From Gibbula magus (Eukaryota > Mollusca > Gastropoda > Trochida > Trochidae), in contig OW388297.1 in assembly GCA_936450465.1 (NCBI GenBank), positions 50,014,630 through 50,078,629 of the forward strand: a stretch of DNA of 64,000 bases. The letters are read 5' to 3'. Of the stretch, positions 14,613 to 25,448 are shown piece after piece (positions within the stretch are counted from its first letter, which is position 1; each line of letters opens with the position of its first letter). The notes beneath the pieces are model-generated. The model had not been told where the DNA came from, ran no database searches, and saw nothing but the letters and a program-made list of their open reading frames with translations. Made by a program: the position numbers and the translations under genes.

Positions 14613-16886
14613 TTAAGCAATAGGTAGCCGAACAATGGAACGTTTGCAAAGGGATCGTTGGCTCGGCAAAAGGTGTCTGAATCCATACGGAATGGGGGAA
14701 TAATTTAAAGGGATGGAACTATAATTGCAATAACTGTTTTGATAAATTAGCTTACATGCGAACCAGTCCCATGCTGTGCTGTTGTGTTTTACAACCGACG
14801 CGCACGCAATGGAGAACGATCAATTGATTGGCCTGTGATGAAAGAGAAATGCGGATATAGGTTTAATAAAAGACCGAACGAGCCGTTTACCTTTGCACAG
14901 ACGCCATCTTAATAGGGCACCTACATCGCACGATTGTTGTGATTTCTTGAGCAAATAAGACTCACACGAAGCTATTACGTAAGCAAACGTGATGTCATGT
15001 GATTTGGTAATGGTGTCATACGAAACTATGATTTCTAAATCGTTACCGCGTGCAATTTACAATTGTCCCGAACACATTTCATTGTGAATGGAAGAAATGA
15101 AACCTACTTCTGCCAAACCTCATTACACAAGTGAAACACTACGGTGTATTTTTGGTTTGACCTCATGTGACATTTCAGATATTTTTATTCCATATTATTA
15201 ATATTGAGCGTAATTCGAGACTCGGAATCGACCGTTGCCTGTTTAAGTATTGTCTGTTAACAGACATGATTACGACGTGAACGTTGTTTGAGTAATCAAT
15301 GTGTGAGATTGGGTTGGATAAAACATTTCCCATGTGAGTAATTAGGTCGGAAAGTTATCGACAGTGTAGGTACTGTACGTTTAACAAGAGTGGCCCGACA
15401 TATTTATAAGGGTGAATTAAGGGTGAATCCAAGGCAAATTGAAACATAAATAGGATGAATACTTTAAAATTGTGGGCGTTCAGAAGTACATATACGTACA
15501 GTAACATCACAATAAAACATCCTGTACAACTATAAATATGATTATACCATTTATAAAGTATATATGTAGTATGTGGTGTACAAGTCATCTTAAATCGTTT
15601 GTGTACACGATAACAGCGCAAAAGGGGAGAGAATCCACCTTGCCGGATCCTTCCGGAACCGCTAAATTATGGGCGGATCCGGCAATCGGATTCCAACCCT
15701 TTTTGTCATGTGGATGTAATGGTGTCACACATAATCACGAGCCACTCGTGGTTCATCAGTACTGATAGGGAGGCAGGAGCAAATATGTAATTAAATCACT
15801 TGACAATAAGGTGAAGTCCCACAACTCATATCTCAGTGACAAGCAATACGTCACTCCATAAAAATCAACGATGACAAAGCCTCCCTGAAGTATATCATCC
15901 TTCCATTGGTCTGCTTTGTCTATTGTTGCTGAAGAACATCCGATTGTGATCAACTCAGGTATACACAGGCCACATGATAATACTACCTATAAACATAATG
16001 TTTTAACGATGTCGAATAGAACGTCCTACAATGTTACGGTGAAACGATGGCTACATTGCTGCCACTGGTGACTTGCAAAGACAATATCTATGTGGGGCTA
16101 AGTGTGCAAATGTTTTGAATACATCTGACTATCTATGCTTAACTGTACCACCAATAATCAAACCCGGTGACCTTTATATAGCATGTCGGTCAGATACTCT
16201 CTTGGGAATTTGGTAACAGAATACATTCATTTCCATAATCTACTAATATTGCTCTTTTGGGATTTGACACGTCTTTAGGGACGCATTTAAGCAGAAAATC
16301 TCGACCAGGCAGCGTTCTGTGCCACTTTTCAGATCAGGATAAGGTTATTCAACCCATTTCAAGCGTGACACCAGGATTACATCTGCTTGCCATCATAAAT
16401 GCACCTACTATGTTTTTAAAAGTCCAAAGTGTTACTACAGTCCTTCTCTGAGAATGGAACATGTTCTACTACACGCAGATCACTGGAGGCTAAAAGAAAA
16501 GGAACAATCGTCATGGATGTAGAAGGAAGGCAGTAGTACAAGTGTGGATCTTCGTCAAAGTGACATTCTTATAAACAAAGAGTCCAAATTTATAAAACCT
16601 GGCTACACCTTTGGTTTCCAATATCATATTCAGCGGGCCAAATTCACAATAACCTCTGACACTACCTACCACCAGGTATCGTGAGGAGAATGCTTCCGAA
16701 ACATCTCTCAATAAATGTTACTCAAGCTATTTCTTCCTTTCAAACTTTATAACTCAGCCATATTTCTTGGTTCTCGTACAATTTGCACTACGGTTACCAT
16801 CCTGTCAAACACACTGGATTATGAGAAGAATATGCACATCGCACAGGTGAAGGGTACCATCGGTTACGGAAAGAGGTGGAACACTT
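14613..16886. other. Unassigned non-coding stretch
   Basis: No gene recognised. A small perfect inverted repeat TTGCCGGATCC / GGATCCGGCAA spans 15640-15684. The ORFs at 15355-15621, 15538-15765 and 16257-16451 show no domain. Confidence 0.4.
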
Positions 16887-17328
16887 AGTCACCGACATCT
16901 TCACAACGTCACGGGTGTAACAAAAAGATTTCCAAATATTCTCTCTTCGCCTTGACTTCAACCCTCGCATTTCCTTGCTAAGATTTTAACGCCAATCAGA
17001 AGACAGCTTGCACATTGAACATCCGCGGCAGTAACTTGTTGCGTTTGGAGCGATACGTTGCCACCTACTAAACGGAGACAATTATTTTTAAAAAATCTTT
17101 CCAAGTATTTAGCAGATTTTCCAAAGTCCTCTGCTACGATCCCCATCACAATGACTCGTGTAGCCTCTATAACTGTATCGAGTGTCGCATTTTTTAATTA
17201 GCACCGAATGTAAACAGCGATTTCATTGGTTGTGTTTAACGGCCTCTGCTATCGTTGAAGGCAAGGTTAAAAACGGGTAGAGTTGTCTTGATACGTTTTC
17301 ACCTTGCCGTGGGAAGATGGGTCACCGA
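16887..17328. mobile_element. Non-autonomous DNA transposon with ~9-bp TSD, short copy
   Basis: The element proper is 16896-17319 (424 bp). Its left end CATCTTCACAACGTCACGG and the complement of its right end, CATCTTCCCACGGCAAGG, form imperfect terminal inverted repeats. It is flanked by AGTCACCGA (16887-16895) and GGTCACCGA (17320-17328), a 9-bp duplication with one mismatch. Both ends are homologous, in the same orientation, to 42897-44215. A 9-bp target duplication suits a Mutator-like element; hAT (8 bp) is less likely given the perfect 9 bp in the other copy. No transposase is present. Short internal CCAATCAG motifs occur near each end. Confidence 0.8.
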
Positions 17329-18207
17329 ATGTATAAACGACTTTGGTTGCAACCAATCAGGATACTCTACTGCATACGCAACCAAACGTTCTCAATAGAC
17401 AGACAGACAGAAATAGTTTACATAAGTGTCACAACATGTACATGAATATAAACGTGGTAAGAACAATGATTACATTCGGACATATGGTAGGAGAGAAAGT
17501 CGAAATAAAAGCGAAAACTTTTAAACTGCCTAAATTTACTCTTTGTTTCATTGATATCCTTATCGATCGTAGGCTGATTCGAATCTCGTCAATATCAAAC
17601 AAATGAATCGGTTCATTGAGAGCGACAAAGCGACATTGTCCATTGTAATTGCAATAGTATTCCACCCTTTGTTACAAAGTACGGTGTTGATGATGAAAAG
17701 AGACCGCTTTGACAACCAACACGCATGGTCGCTTGACAATGGACATTGCTCAAGTTAATTAATATTTCATTAACAAACATTGGTGTCGATGTCGGTTACA
17801 TATCATAGCTTGACAGCCTTCAAAGTTATCTACACAGCATCACAACCGTATGTGCAACTGGCTGACAGGAGTTAACACCCATAATACAAATATAAACCTA
17901 CTGCTCGTGATATATTTATAATTTGTCAGAATTATCTTTCAAATAACAACTTTGACATTCGCAAAGTACAGAGTACAGATATAAATTTACCGAACATACA
18001 TATTTACACATATTATGTCCTATAATACAAAATGTTTTGGTCACTTTTGACACTTCTGTTTTGCCAAATAATTCGGTAATTTCGGGGACCTGAGTGTAAC
18101 GATAATTCTTCTTCCTTTCAAAGGTAACGCAATAAGTATCACATGTACGTGTAAACACAATGTACGCCTCCCTCTTTGAGATTTTTTGAGTGCACATTTG
18201 AAAAATA
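17329..18207. other. Unassigned sequence
   Basis: No gene or repeat recognised apart from a short (CAGA)n-like run at 17398-17411. Opposing ORFs at 17343-17606 and 17429-17665 overlap on the two strands and have no recognisable content. Confidence 0.4.
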
Positions 18208-18315
18208 GAGCCATGGGCTCTGTAGCTCATCAGGATTTCATTGATTTACTATCTAAAGTTGAATATTTAAGTTATTTAAGTTATTGTTTACAAGCAAAAG
18301 ATAGGTTCTTAGATC

Positions 18316-20620
18316 ATGACCACTGTGACCCCATTTGGGGTCCAGTGTCACATAATCTACAATTTAGAATCCCCATTGGCCAAGGAGTCTGCACACAACT
18401 TTTCAGCTCTCTAGACCTTTTGGAACTGGAGAAGAAGATAAAAGTAGGTTTTTAAGGCTGTGACCCCTGTGACCCCATTTGGGGTCACTTGGTCACGAAA
18501 TCTACAATTAAGAATCCCCATTGGCCAAGGAGTCTGCACACAACTTTTCAGCTCTCTAGACCTTTTGGAACTGGAAAAGAAGATGAAAATAGGTTTTTAA
18601 GGATGTGACTCCGGTGACCCCATTTGCGGTCACGGGGTCACGAAATCTACAATTTAGAATCCCCATTGGCCAAGGAGTCTGCACACAACTTTTCAGCTCT
18701 CTAGACCTTTTGGAACTCGAGAAGAAGATGAAAATAGGTTTTTAAGGATGTGACCCCTGTGACCCCATTTGGGGTCATGGGGTCACGAAATCTACAATTT
18801 AGAATCCCCATTGGCCAAGGAGTCTGCACACAACTTTTCAGCTCTCTAGACCTTTTGGAACTGAAGAAGAAGTTGAAAATAGGTTTTTAAGGATGTGACC
18901 CCTGTGACCCCATTTGGGGTCACGGGGTCACGAAATCTACAATTAAGAATCCCCATTGGCCAAGGAGTCTGCACACAACTTTTCAGCTCTCTAGACCTTT
19001 TGGAACTGGAAAAGAAGATGAAAATAGGTTTTTAAGGATGTGACCCGGGTGACCCCATTTGCGGTCACGGGGTCACGAAATCTACAATTTAAAATCCCCA
19101 TTGGTCAAGGAGTCTGCACACAACTTTTCAGCTCTCTAGACCTTTTGGAACTGGAGAAGAAGATGAAAATAAGTTTTTAAGGATGTGACCCCGGTGACCC
19201 CATTTGGGGTCACAGGGTCACGAAATCTACAATTTAGAATCCCCATTGGCCAAGGAGTCTGCACACAACTTTTCAGCTCTCTAGACCTTTTGGAACTGGA
19301 GAAGAAGATGAAAATAAGTTTTTAAGGATGTGACCCCGGTGACCCCATTTGGGGTCACAGGGTCACGAAATCTACAATTTAGAATCCCCATTGGTCAAGG
19401 AGTCTGCACACAACTTTTCAGCTCTCTAGACCTTTTGGAACGCGAGAAGAAGATGAAAATAGGATTTTAAGGATGTGACCCCTGTGACCCCATTTGGGGT
19501 CATGGGGTCACGAAATCTACAATTTAGAATCCCCACTGGCCAAGGAGTCTGCACACAACTTTTCAGCTCTCTAGACCTTTTGGAACTGAAGAAGAAGTTG
19601 AAAATAGGTTTTTAAGGATGTGACCCATGAAACCCCATTTGGGGTCATGGGGTCACGAAATCTACAATTTAGAATCCCCATTGGCCAAGGAGTCTGCACA
19701 CAACTTTTCAGCTCTCTAGACCTTTTGGAACTGGAGAAGAAGATGAAAATAAGTTTTTAAGGATGTGACCCCGGTGACCCCATTTGGGGTCACAGGGTCA
19801 CGAAATCTACAATTTAGAATCCCCATTGGCCAAGGAGTCTGCACACAACTTTTCAGCTCTCTAGACCTTTTGAAACTGGAGAAGAAGATGAAAATAAGTT
19901 TTTAAGGATGTGACCCCGGTGACCCCATTTGGGGTCACAGGGTCACGAAATCTACAATTTAGAATCCCCATTGGCCAAGGAGTCTGCACACAACTGTTCA
20001 GCTCTCTAGACCTTTTGGAACTGGAGAAGAAGATGAAAATAAGTTTTTAAGGATGTGACCCCGGTGACCCCATTTGGGGTCACAGGGTCACGAAATCTAC
20101 AATTTAGAATCCCCATTGGCCAAGGAGTCTGCACACAACTTTTCAGCTCTCTAGACCTTTTGGAACTCGAGAAGAAGATGAAAATAGGTTTTTAAGGATG
20201 TGACCCCTGTGACCCCATTTGGGGTCATGGGGTCACGAAATCTACAATTTAGAATCCCCATTGGCCAAGGAGTCTGCACACAACTTTTCAGCTCTCTAGA
20301 CCTTTTGGAACTGAAGAAGAAGATGAAAATAGGTTTTTAAGGATGTGACCCCTGTGACCCCATTTGGGGTCATGGGGTCACGAAATCTACAATTTAGAAT
20401 CCCCATTGGCCAAGGAGTCTGCACACAACTTTTCAGCTCTCTAGACCTTTTGGAACTGAAGAAGAAGATGAAAATAGGTTTTTAAGGATGTGACCCCTGT
20501 GACCCCATTTGGGGTCATGGGGTCACGAAATCTACAATTTAGAATCCCCATTGGCCAAGGAGTCTGCACATAAAATTTCAGCTCTGTGGAATCATTGGTT
20601 CTGGAGAAGAAGTCGAAAAA
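18316..20620. repeat. 145-bp tandem array, 16 units, with nuclear-receptor-like palindrome
   Basis: The ATCTAC block ends at 18360 and recurs every 145 bp exactly (18505, 18650 ... 20390, 20535) with no net indel across 16 units. A typical unit contains AGAATCCCCATTGGCCAAGG, GCACACAACTTTTCAGC and TCTCTAGACCTTTTGG, then a dyad. The dyad is two TGACCCC copies, ATTT, and two GGGGTCA copies, able to fold as a ~37-nt hairpin. GGGTCA-type half-sites are bound by RXR/HNF4-type receptors in animals; binding here is inference. Unit subtypes recur in order: a CGAG subtype at units 3, 8 and 13 is followed by a GAAG subtype at units 4, 9 and 14, a 725-bp higher-order period. The first and last units are degenerate. 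145 is not a multiple of 3, so it does not code. Confidence 0.95.
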
Positions 20621-20632
20621 GCGAAAAGTTTA

Positions 20633-20670
20633 CGGATGGACGGATGGACGGATGGACGGATGGACGGACG
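20633..20670. repeat. (GGACGGAT)n short tandem tract
   Basis: Five near-perfect copies of an 8-bp unit just inside the right end of the HINE-like element. A GGACG-type tract next to the 3' hairpin is part of the element rather than an independent microsatellite. Confidence 0.85.
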
Positions 20671-20730
20671 CCGGACACCATGCCATGCCATAAGCCCATC
20701 GGGCCTTTCAGGCCTGATGAGCTAAAAAGG

Positions 20731-21059
20731 TAAACAGCCAACCCACCCCCTTTTCAACAAGTTTTAACATTTCTGGTTCAGCCTTGGGTACTCACTTTTT
20801 GAGTGATCATTACATCAAGGAAAGAATGCCCATTTCGCTTCCATTTAAGAGAAAGTGTAAACCAACGATCCTGTGGGTAAGTACAGTCATTAAACTTTAA
20901 GAGAGTGTGTTCTTTTTTTTGTTGCGAAATGCATGGAATGAGAAAAAGCCCCATTTGAAAATCAAACATACATATTGATAGAACATCCACTGTGTAACAA
21001 GTGATTTTTCATTAGAATGATCAACAATGTCTTGTAACAACGTAGCAAATTTCGTTTTC
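20731..21059. other. Unassigned sequence
   Basis: Nothing recognised beyond a T-run at about 20911-20919. Confidence 0.4.
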
Positions 21060-21245
21060 CTTTTATTGATAAATGTGCATAAGTCGTTATCAAATTGTCA
21101 AATATAAAGTCATGAAAGTATTTCCCCCATTATGTTTGAGCTGGTATGTTTTCTAATCAAGCATTAATAACATATATGCGTAAACAGGAAATTAGTTTCC
21201 ACAAATATAATAATCCGATAGAACCCTCCATTTTAGCATACATGA
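21060..21245 (+). repeat. Dispersed repeat, copy 2 (partner at 5322-5500)
   Basis: Same-orientation homologue of 5322-5500. Shared words include CAAATATAAAGTCAT, CATTAATAACATATATG, TTTCCACAAATATA and CCATTTTAGC. No terminal structure was found. Confidence 0.5.
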
Positions 21246-21828
21246 ATACACTGTACACACAACCCATATGCACGTGACTTAAAGGAATCACCTTAATTTG
21301 CAGTCATATTTGACTGCCTCTACTACATAATTAACAATACTTGAAAGTACCCTCAGTGTGACAAATGTCACTTCAAAACTATTCTGTGACTACAAAAACG
21401 TCATTTGGGTTTATGATTGCCCCTTAGTCAAACGGCATCGCTGCAAAAGCTTTAAAAATAGGTCAAAACGAACGTTTTTTTCAGACCTCAAAACGTCTTT
21501 GTATGTCTTTACTAGAAACCTTGGCAAAGTAATACAGTCTGCTAATTGTGATCGTTGTAACCTAAAATAAGTATTCCAAAGAGAAGACATTTTGTTCACA
21601 GCTGGTGCACTAGACGCCGAGTTCACTTTACGTGGCAAAGCTTGACAGACGATGTTTTAGCCAGCAGGAAGAAGTTCATGTAATTGCGATGTTAAAGTGA
21701 TAAGTGTTAACAAATTCCTCGACCCATCAGCACAAAAGGCAACGCATACGTCATAGAAGTGTTACATATACAGAACAGCATTCGTCTGAACATACGAAGG
21801 TTTTCAATTGTTGGAGTCCATGTTATCA
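21246..21828. other. Unassigned sequence
   Basis: Two opposing short frames (21358-21570 forward, 21411-21638 reverse) have no recognised domain. No repeats were seen. Confidence 0.4.
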
Positions 21829-22081
21829 CCAACTTAACCATAATAACTATATCTTTCAATACAAAGACATATATTGCTCTTAGAAATTCATACCAATCAC
21901 AAAGTAGATTTAGGCCTTGCAGTATTTCATTAAGAAATCTGTGCTTAGAAATCCAGGCCCACTATGCATTTCTGGTGCAGCGATTCACTATCTAGGCACA
22001 ACAAAGCGAGGGAAACACCGCAAGGCTTAACTCAGCTAGTAATGCAGACTGGCAAGAGTTATGCCTTGCGTTTGGAAGTTG
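21829..22081 (-). mobile_element. CAACTTCC-ended MITE, diverged copy
   Basis: The right end ...AAGAGTTATGCCTTGCG, TTTGGAAGTTG (ending 22081) matches the right end of 58393-58606. The body from GCCTTGCAGTATTTC to AACACCGCAAGG is in reverse orientation relative to that copy, as expected for an element with long terminal inverted repeats inserted the other way round. Shared internal words are CACAACAAAGCGAGGG and TTTCTGGTGCAGCGATTCAC. The left end (CAACTT at about 21829) is eroded, and no target-site duplication is recognisable here. Confidence 0.65.
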
Positions 22082-22511
22082 ATTGTAATTATATAGAAGT
22101 AAATTCATGCAGTGATGCCAACGAGAGATTACATTTAGTGATATATATGGTACACAATTTTCCATTATTTTCAAGAATATGTTGATTTGGGTTGCAATGT
22201 TATTCAATTTAGTGTATATTAAACAATAAATAACGTAGGGAAATTGTGATTGATAAGTAATCAGTGTGTCAGATATATTCAAGGAATAAATGCTGATAGA
22301 CTATTAAAATCAGATACATAAATTACGAATACATAACAACTTTAAAAATCATGTATCCCTAACTACTTAATTGCTGCCTCGTATATTAGTTGCCTCGGTA
22401 TGAATCATTCTGAATCAGTCGTGACATTCATGATCTTAACAATCTCATGCAACTTGATCTAAGCAATGCCAAACACATTACAATTATCAGTAAGACAAGA
22501 GTAATGTTGCT

Positions 22512-22875
22512 TTAAAGTGGCAGTAGCACGTTTTTTGGCTCAACTAAGTCGATGACATGTATTTGAAAAATAATGTCACCAATAGTTAAACACCCTTTTT
22601 CTTCGAATAATCAAGTTAAAAAATGAGTGTACATGGTTCCGTAAAGCCATAGGAATCGTTTTTGTCATTCAAAATAATAAAATGTGTTCACAATAAAATG
22701 GCCGCCATGCAATTTTTGCCTTATACGCAAAAAACGTAATTGCCACTACGGGTAATTGGTTTTGTGCAATAAGATGTCTTACCCTCTAAAGTAAATATAA
22801 ATGGCATAAACTATCATTATAAATAGGAAATTTGAAAGATAAAAATTAAAAAAAAACGTGCTACTGCCCATTTAA
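22512..22875. mobile_element. TTAA-flanked MITE, copy 1 (356 bp)
   Basis: TTAA at 22512-22515 and 22872-22875 bound a 356-bp element. Its ends AGTGGCAGTAGCACGTTTT and the complement of AAAACGTGCTACTGCCCAT are inverted repeats of about 22 bp. TTAA target duplications are the hallmark of piggyBac-type (also some Kolobok) transposition. The interior has no transposase. It aligns end to end, in the same orientation, with 45825-46180, which is also exactly 356 bp. Shared words include ACACCCTTTTTCTTCG, TGTACATGGTTCC and CTCTAAAGTAAATATAAATG. Confidence 0.9.
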
Positions 22876-23168
22876 GAAATGCCAAGCAAGCACTCTGAGT
22901 TCATCTTTAAAATATATACCACCATTTGTAAGAACAATGCACATACGAATCAATACAATAAACCATTAATATGATTAGTATGAGAAATCCAAACCCAATC
23001 ACTCATTAATGAAATCAAAATATACGCCTACATTACGTTAACAAGACACAATCCGTCAATTTTCTCTGGAAATTAAAGAGTTACCATGGCAACTAGAATA
23101 TCGGATCATCGGCCTAGAACACAACGACGATACGTAACTGTCAAAACATTTCTGTATTTCTTTTGGGA
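22876..23168. other. Unassigned sequence
   Basis: No recognisable feature between the TTAA MITE and the G-rich tract. Confidence 0.4.
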
Positions 23169-23271
23169 AAGGGGATTGGGAGGAGGGGGTGGGTGGACTT
23201 GGGATAGGGAAGGGGGGGGGGGGGGGGGGGGGGGGGGGTAGAAGGGGGGGGGGGGGGGGGGGGGGGGGTGG
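23169..23271 (+). repeat. Poly-G / G-rich tract
   Basis: GGGGATTGGGAGG-type sequence grades into two long G runs (about 23212-23238 and 23244-23268) split by TAGAAG. Such runs readily form G-quadruplexes and are prone to sequencing and assembly length error, so the true length is uncertain. Confidence 0.9.
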
Positions 23272-23894
23272 TCTCAGAGATCTTGAAGTGTATCGATTTC
23301 AATAAAAGCATTTGAAGTGATATATAATGAGCTATCTCAATGTGTAATGCAATATTTTATTATTTTTTAATTGACACCGAAAGGTGAACGTCATATGTTT
23401 TGTCACGATCTATTCATTATTTCATGACAGTACATGAACGCAGAACGTACTGATGAAATTACATTTTTAATTCGGATTTATTTTAACACGATTCAGCCAA
23501 GATTCACAAAAGGACTTTTGGACAAGTATCAGCATGTTTCATATTCGGTTTGGTTCAACAAGAGCATTACAATGGAAATACATATGTTTGATAGGATATA
23601 GGGTAAAATATCGCTTTTTCATGTCACATGACGTCATGAACAATGGACTGATGTCAAAGTTTGTCTTATGTCTAATGCAGCAACTTGGCATCTAGTTGAT
23701 ATATTATGAAAATAGTGTATTCACGATTTATATCAATAAAACAGTATGTTTGTGTCCATATACTACCTTATTATGACATAGCCTCTCCGATATTATCCAA
23801 CATTTATGGAAATAACTTATGGTGGACCTCTCCTCAGCTAAACAGTGAATACTGAAGTCAATCGGTACAATGAAGATTGTCATCAAGTCATTGT
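23272..23894. other. Unassigned sequence
   Basis: No gene recognised. An ATGACGTCATGA CRE-type palindrome lies at about 23630. The final part runs directly into the 86-bp satellite. Confidence 0.4.
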
Positions 23895-24835
23895 TAGCAT
23901 TGACATGCATGTATGACGTATGTGTATCAACTCTTGGATAGCCTAACTTCAAACATTATGTTCCAACGCCTACTTCATTGTAGCATTGACATACATGTAT
24001 GACGTATGTGTATCAACTCTTGGATAGCCTAACTTCAAACATTATGTTCCAACGCCTAATTCATTGTAGCATTGACATACATGTATGACGTATGTGTATC
24101 AACTCTTGGATAGCCTTACTTCAAACATTATGTTCCAACGCCGACTTCATTGTAGCATTGACATACATGTATGACGTATGTGTATCAACTCTTGGATAGC
24201 CTTACTTCAAACATTATGTTCCAACGCCGACTTCATTGTAGCATTGAAATACATGTATGACGCATGTGTATAAACTTTTTGATAGCCTAACTTCAAACGT
24301 TATGTTCCAACGCCGACTTCATTGTAGCATTGAAATACATGTATGACGCATGTGTATAAACTTTTTGATAGCTTAACTTCAAACAGTATGTTCCAACGCC
24401 TACTTCATTGTAGCATTGACATACATGTATGGCGTATACATGTGTATCAACTCTTGTATAGCTTAACTTCAAACGTTATGTTCCAACGCCGACTTCATTG
24501 TAGCATTGAAATACATGTATGACGCATGTGTATAAACTTTTTGATAGCTTAACTTCAAACATTATATTCCAACGCCTACTTCATTGTTGCATTGACATAC
24601 ATGTATGACGTATGTGTATCAACTCTTGGATAGCCTTACTTCAAACATTATGTTCCAACGCCGACTTCATTGTAGCATTGACATATATGTATGACGTATA
24701 CATGTGTATCAACTCTTGGATAGCTTAACTTCAAACATTATATTCCAACGCCTACTTCATTGTTGCATTGACATACATGTATGACGTATACATGTTATAA
24801 ACTTGTGGATAACCTAACTTCTAACGCCTACTTCA
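23895..24835 (+). repeat. 86-bp satellite array, 11 units
   Basis: Units start TAGCATTGACATACATG at 23895, 23981, 24067, 24153, 24239, 24325, 24411, 24501, 24587, 24673 and 24763; most are exactly 86 bp. Three types are mixed: one with GACGTATGTG and CTCTTGGATAGC, one with GAAATAC, GACGCATGTG and CTTTTTGATAGC (units 5, 6, 8), and one with a 4-bp insertion, GTATACATGTG (90 bp; units 7, 10). The last unit decays after ACTTCTAACGCCTACTTC. Each unit carries an ATACATGTAT palindrome beside TGACGTAT. No coding potential. Confidence 0.95.
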
Positions 24836-24920
24836 GTGGACACAAGGTACATGTACGAGGAGACTGAAACATCGATTTGTAACCTTCGCAAACGAAATAA
24901 ACATAAACGTCCTTATGACC

Positions 24921-25448
24921 TAAACTGAAGCACAAAAGAAACGTCACACCTGAATTGATTTCGATTAATTCAATATTTTAAAGAAATGAAATGCATTTGA
25001 TTATGGCATGATGCAATAACACCTTTTGGCAGTAGTTTTAATGACTTAATTGGTGACTGTTTTTATTTTTTGATTACATATTCATTTTTTAAACTAGACA
25101 GGGGTAAGAAATGAAATTTACACCAACATGGCCCCTACCATGTTCAAAATGTTGTAATTTGTGCAGGGCGAGGCAAATTGATTGGTTTTCACACAGAGAA
25201 TGTGTTATATGTCGATTAACAGTTGTGTTTTAACACAATTAATTTTGGGGAATTTTAAATTTCAAAATTTTGATTTTTAATTTTTTTTTAAAACACGTAA
25301 AACAATTCTTTGATTTAATATTTTGGACTAATTTGCAAAACTATTTAGTTTTGGAATACGACGTCTAAAACTCGAGAAATTTGACTTTAAAAATTATACA
25401 TATGATATAAACAACTGAGGGGTGACGTTTCTTTTGTGCTTCAGTTTA
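24921..25448. mobile_element. TA-flanked MITE, copy 2
   Basis: TA-AACTGAAGCACAAAAG (24921 on) and CTTTTGTGCTTCAGTT-TA (to 25448) are perfect inverted repeats for about 26 bp, through GTCAC. They are bounded by TA. The interior is AT-rich and non-coding, and aligns in reverse orientation with 3386-3909. It lies just beyond the 86-bp satellite, and a satellite-like fragment (TGTTCCAACGCCTACG, 25462-25477) reappears on its far side. Intact terminal repeats suggest this is the younger of the two copies. Confidence 0.88.

Larger units (their letters stand above)
18208..20730 (+). mobile_element. HINE/pearl-like Helentron-derived element with tandem-repeat core
   Basis: The left part carries GAGCCATGGGCTC followed by GTAGCTCATCAGG (about 18208-18234). 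The right end has GCCCATCGGGCC, a short loop, AGGCCTGATGAGC and then CTAAAAAGG (20693-20730). That is a terminal hairpin whose outer arm is the inverted copy of the left GCTCATCAGG. Subterminal inverted repeats, a 3' stem-loop, and an interior filled by tandem repeats plus a short (GGACGGAT)n tract are the known architecture of Helentron-associated interspersed elements and the bivalve 'pearl' family. No replicase or helicase is present, so it is non-autonomous. Exact ends are uncertain because these elements do not create target-site duplications. Assignment is by structure, not by search. Confidence 0.7.

Noticed and set aside
18316..20620. CRISPR array
   Set aside because: Repeats are 145 bp with no short repeat/unique spacer alternation; the whole unit is conserved and the DNA is clearly eukaryotic.
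23895..24835. CRISPR-like or protein-repeat array
   Set aside because: Contiguous 86-bp units without spacers; 86 is not a multiple of 3 and the frames contain stops.
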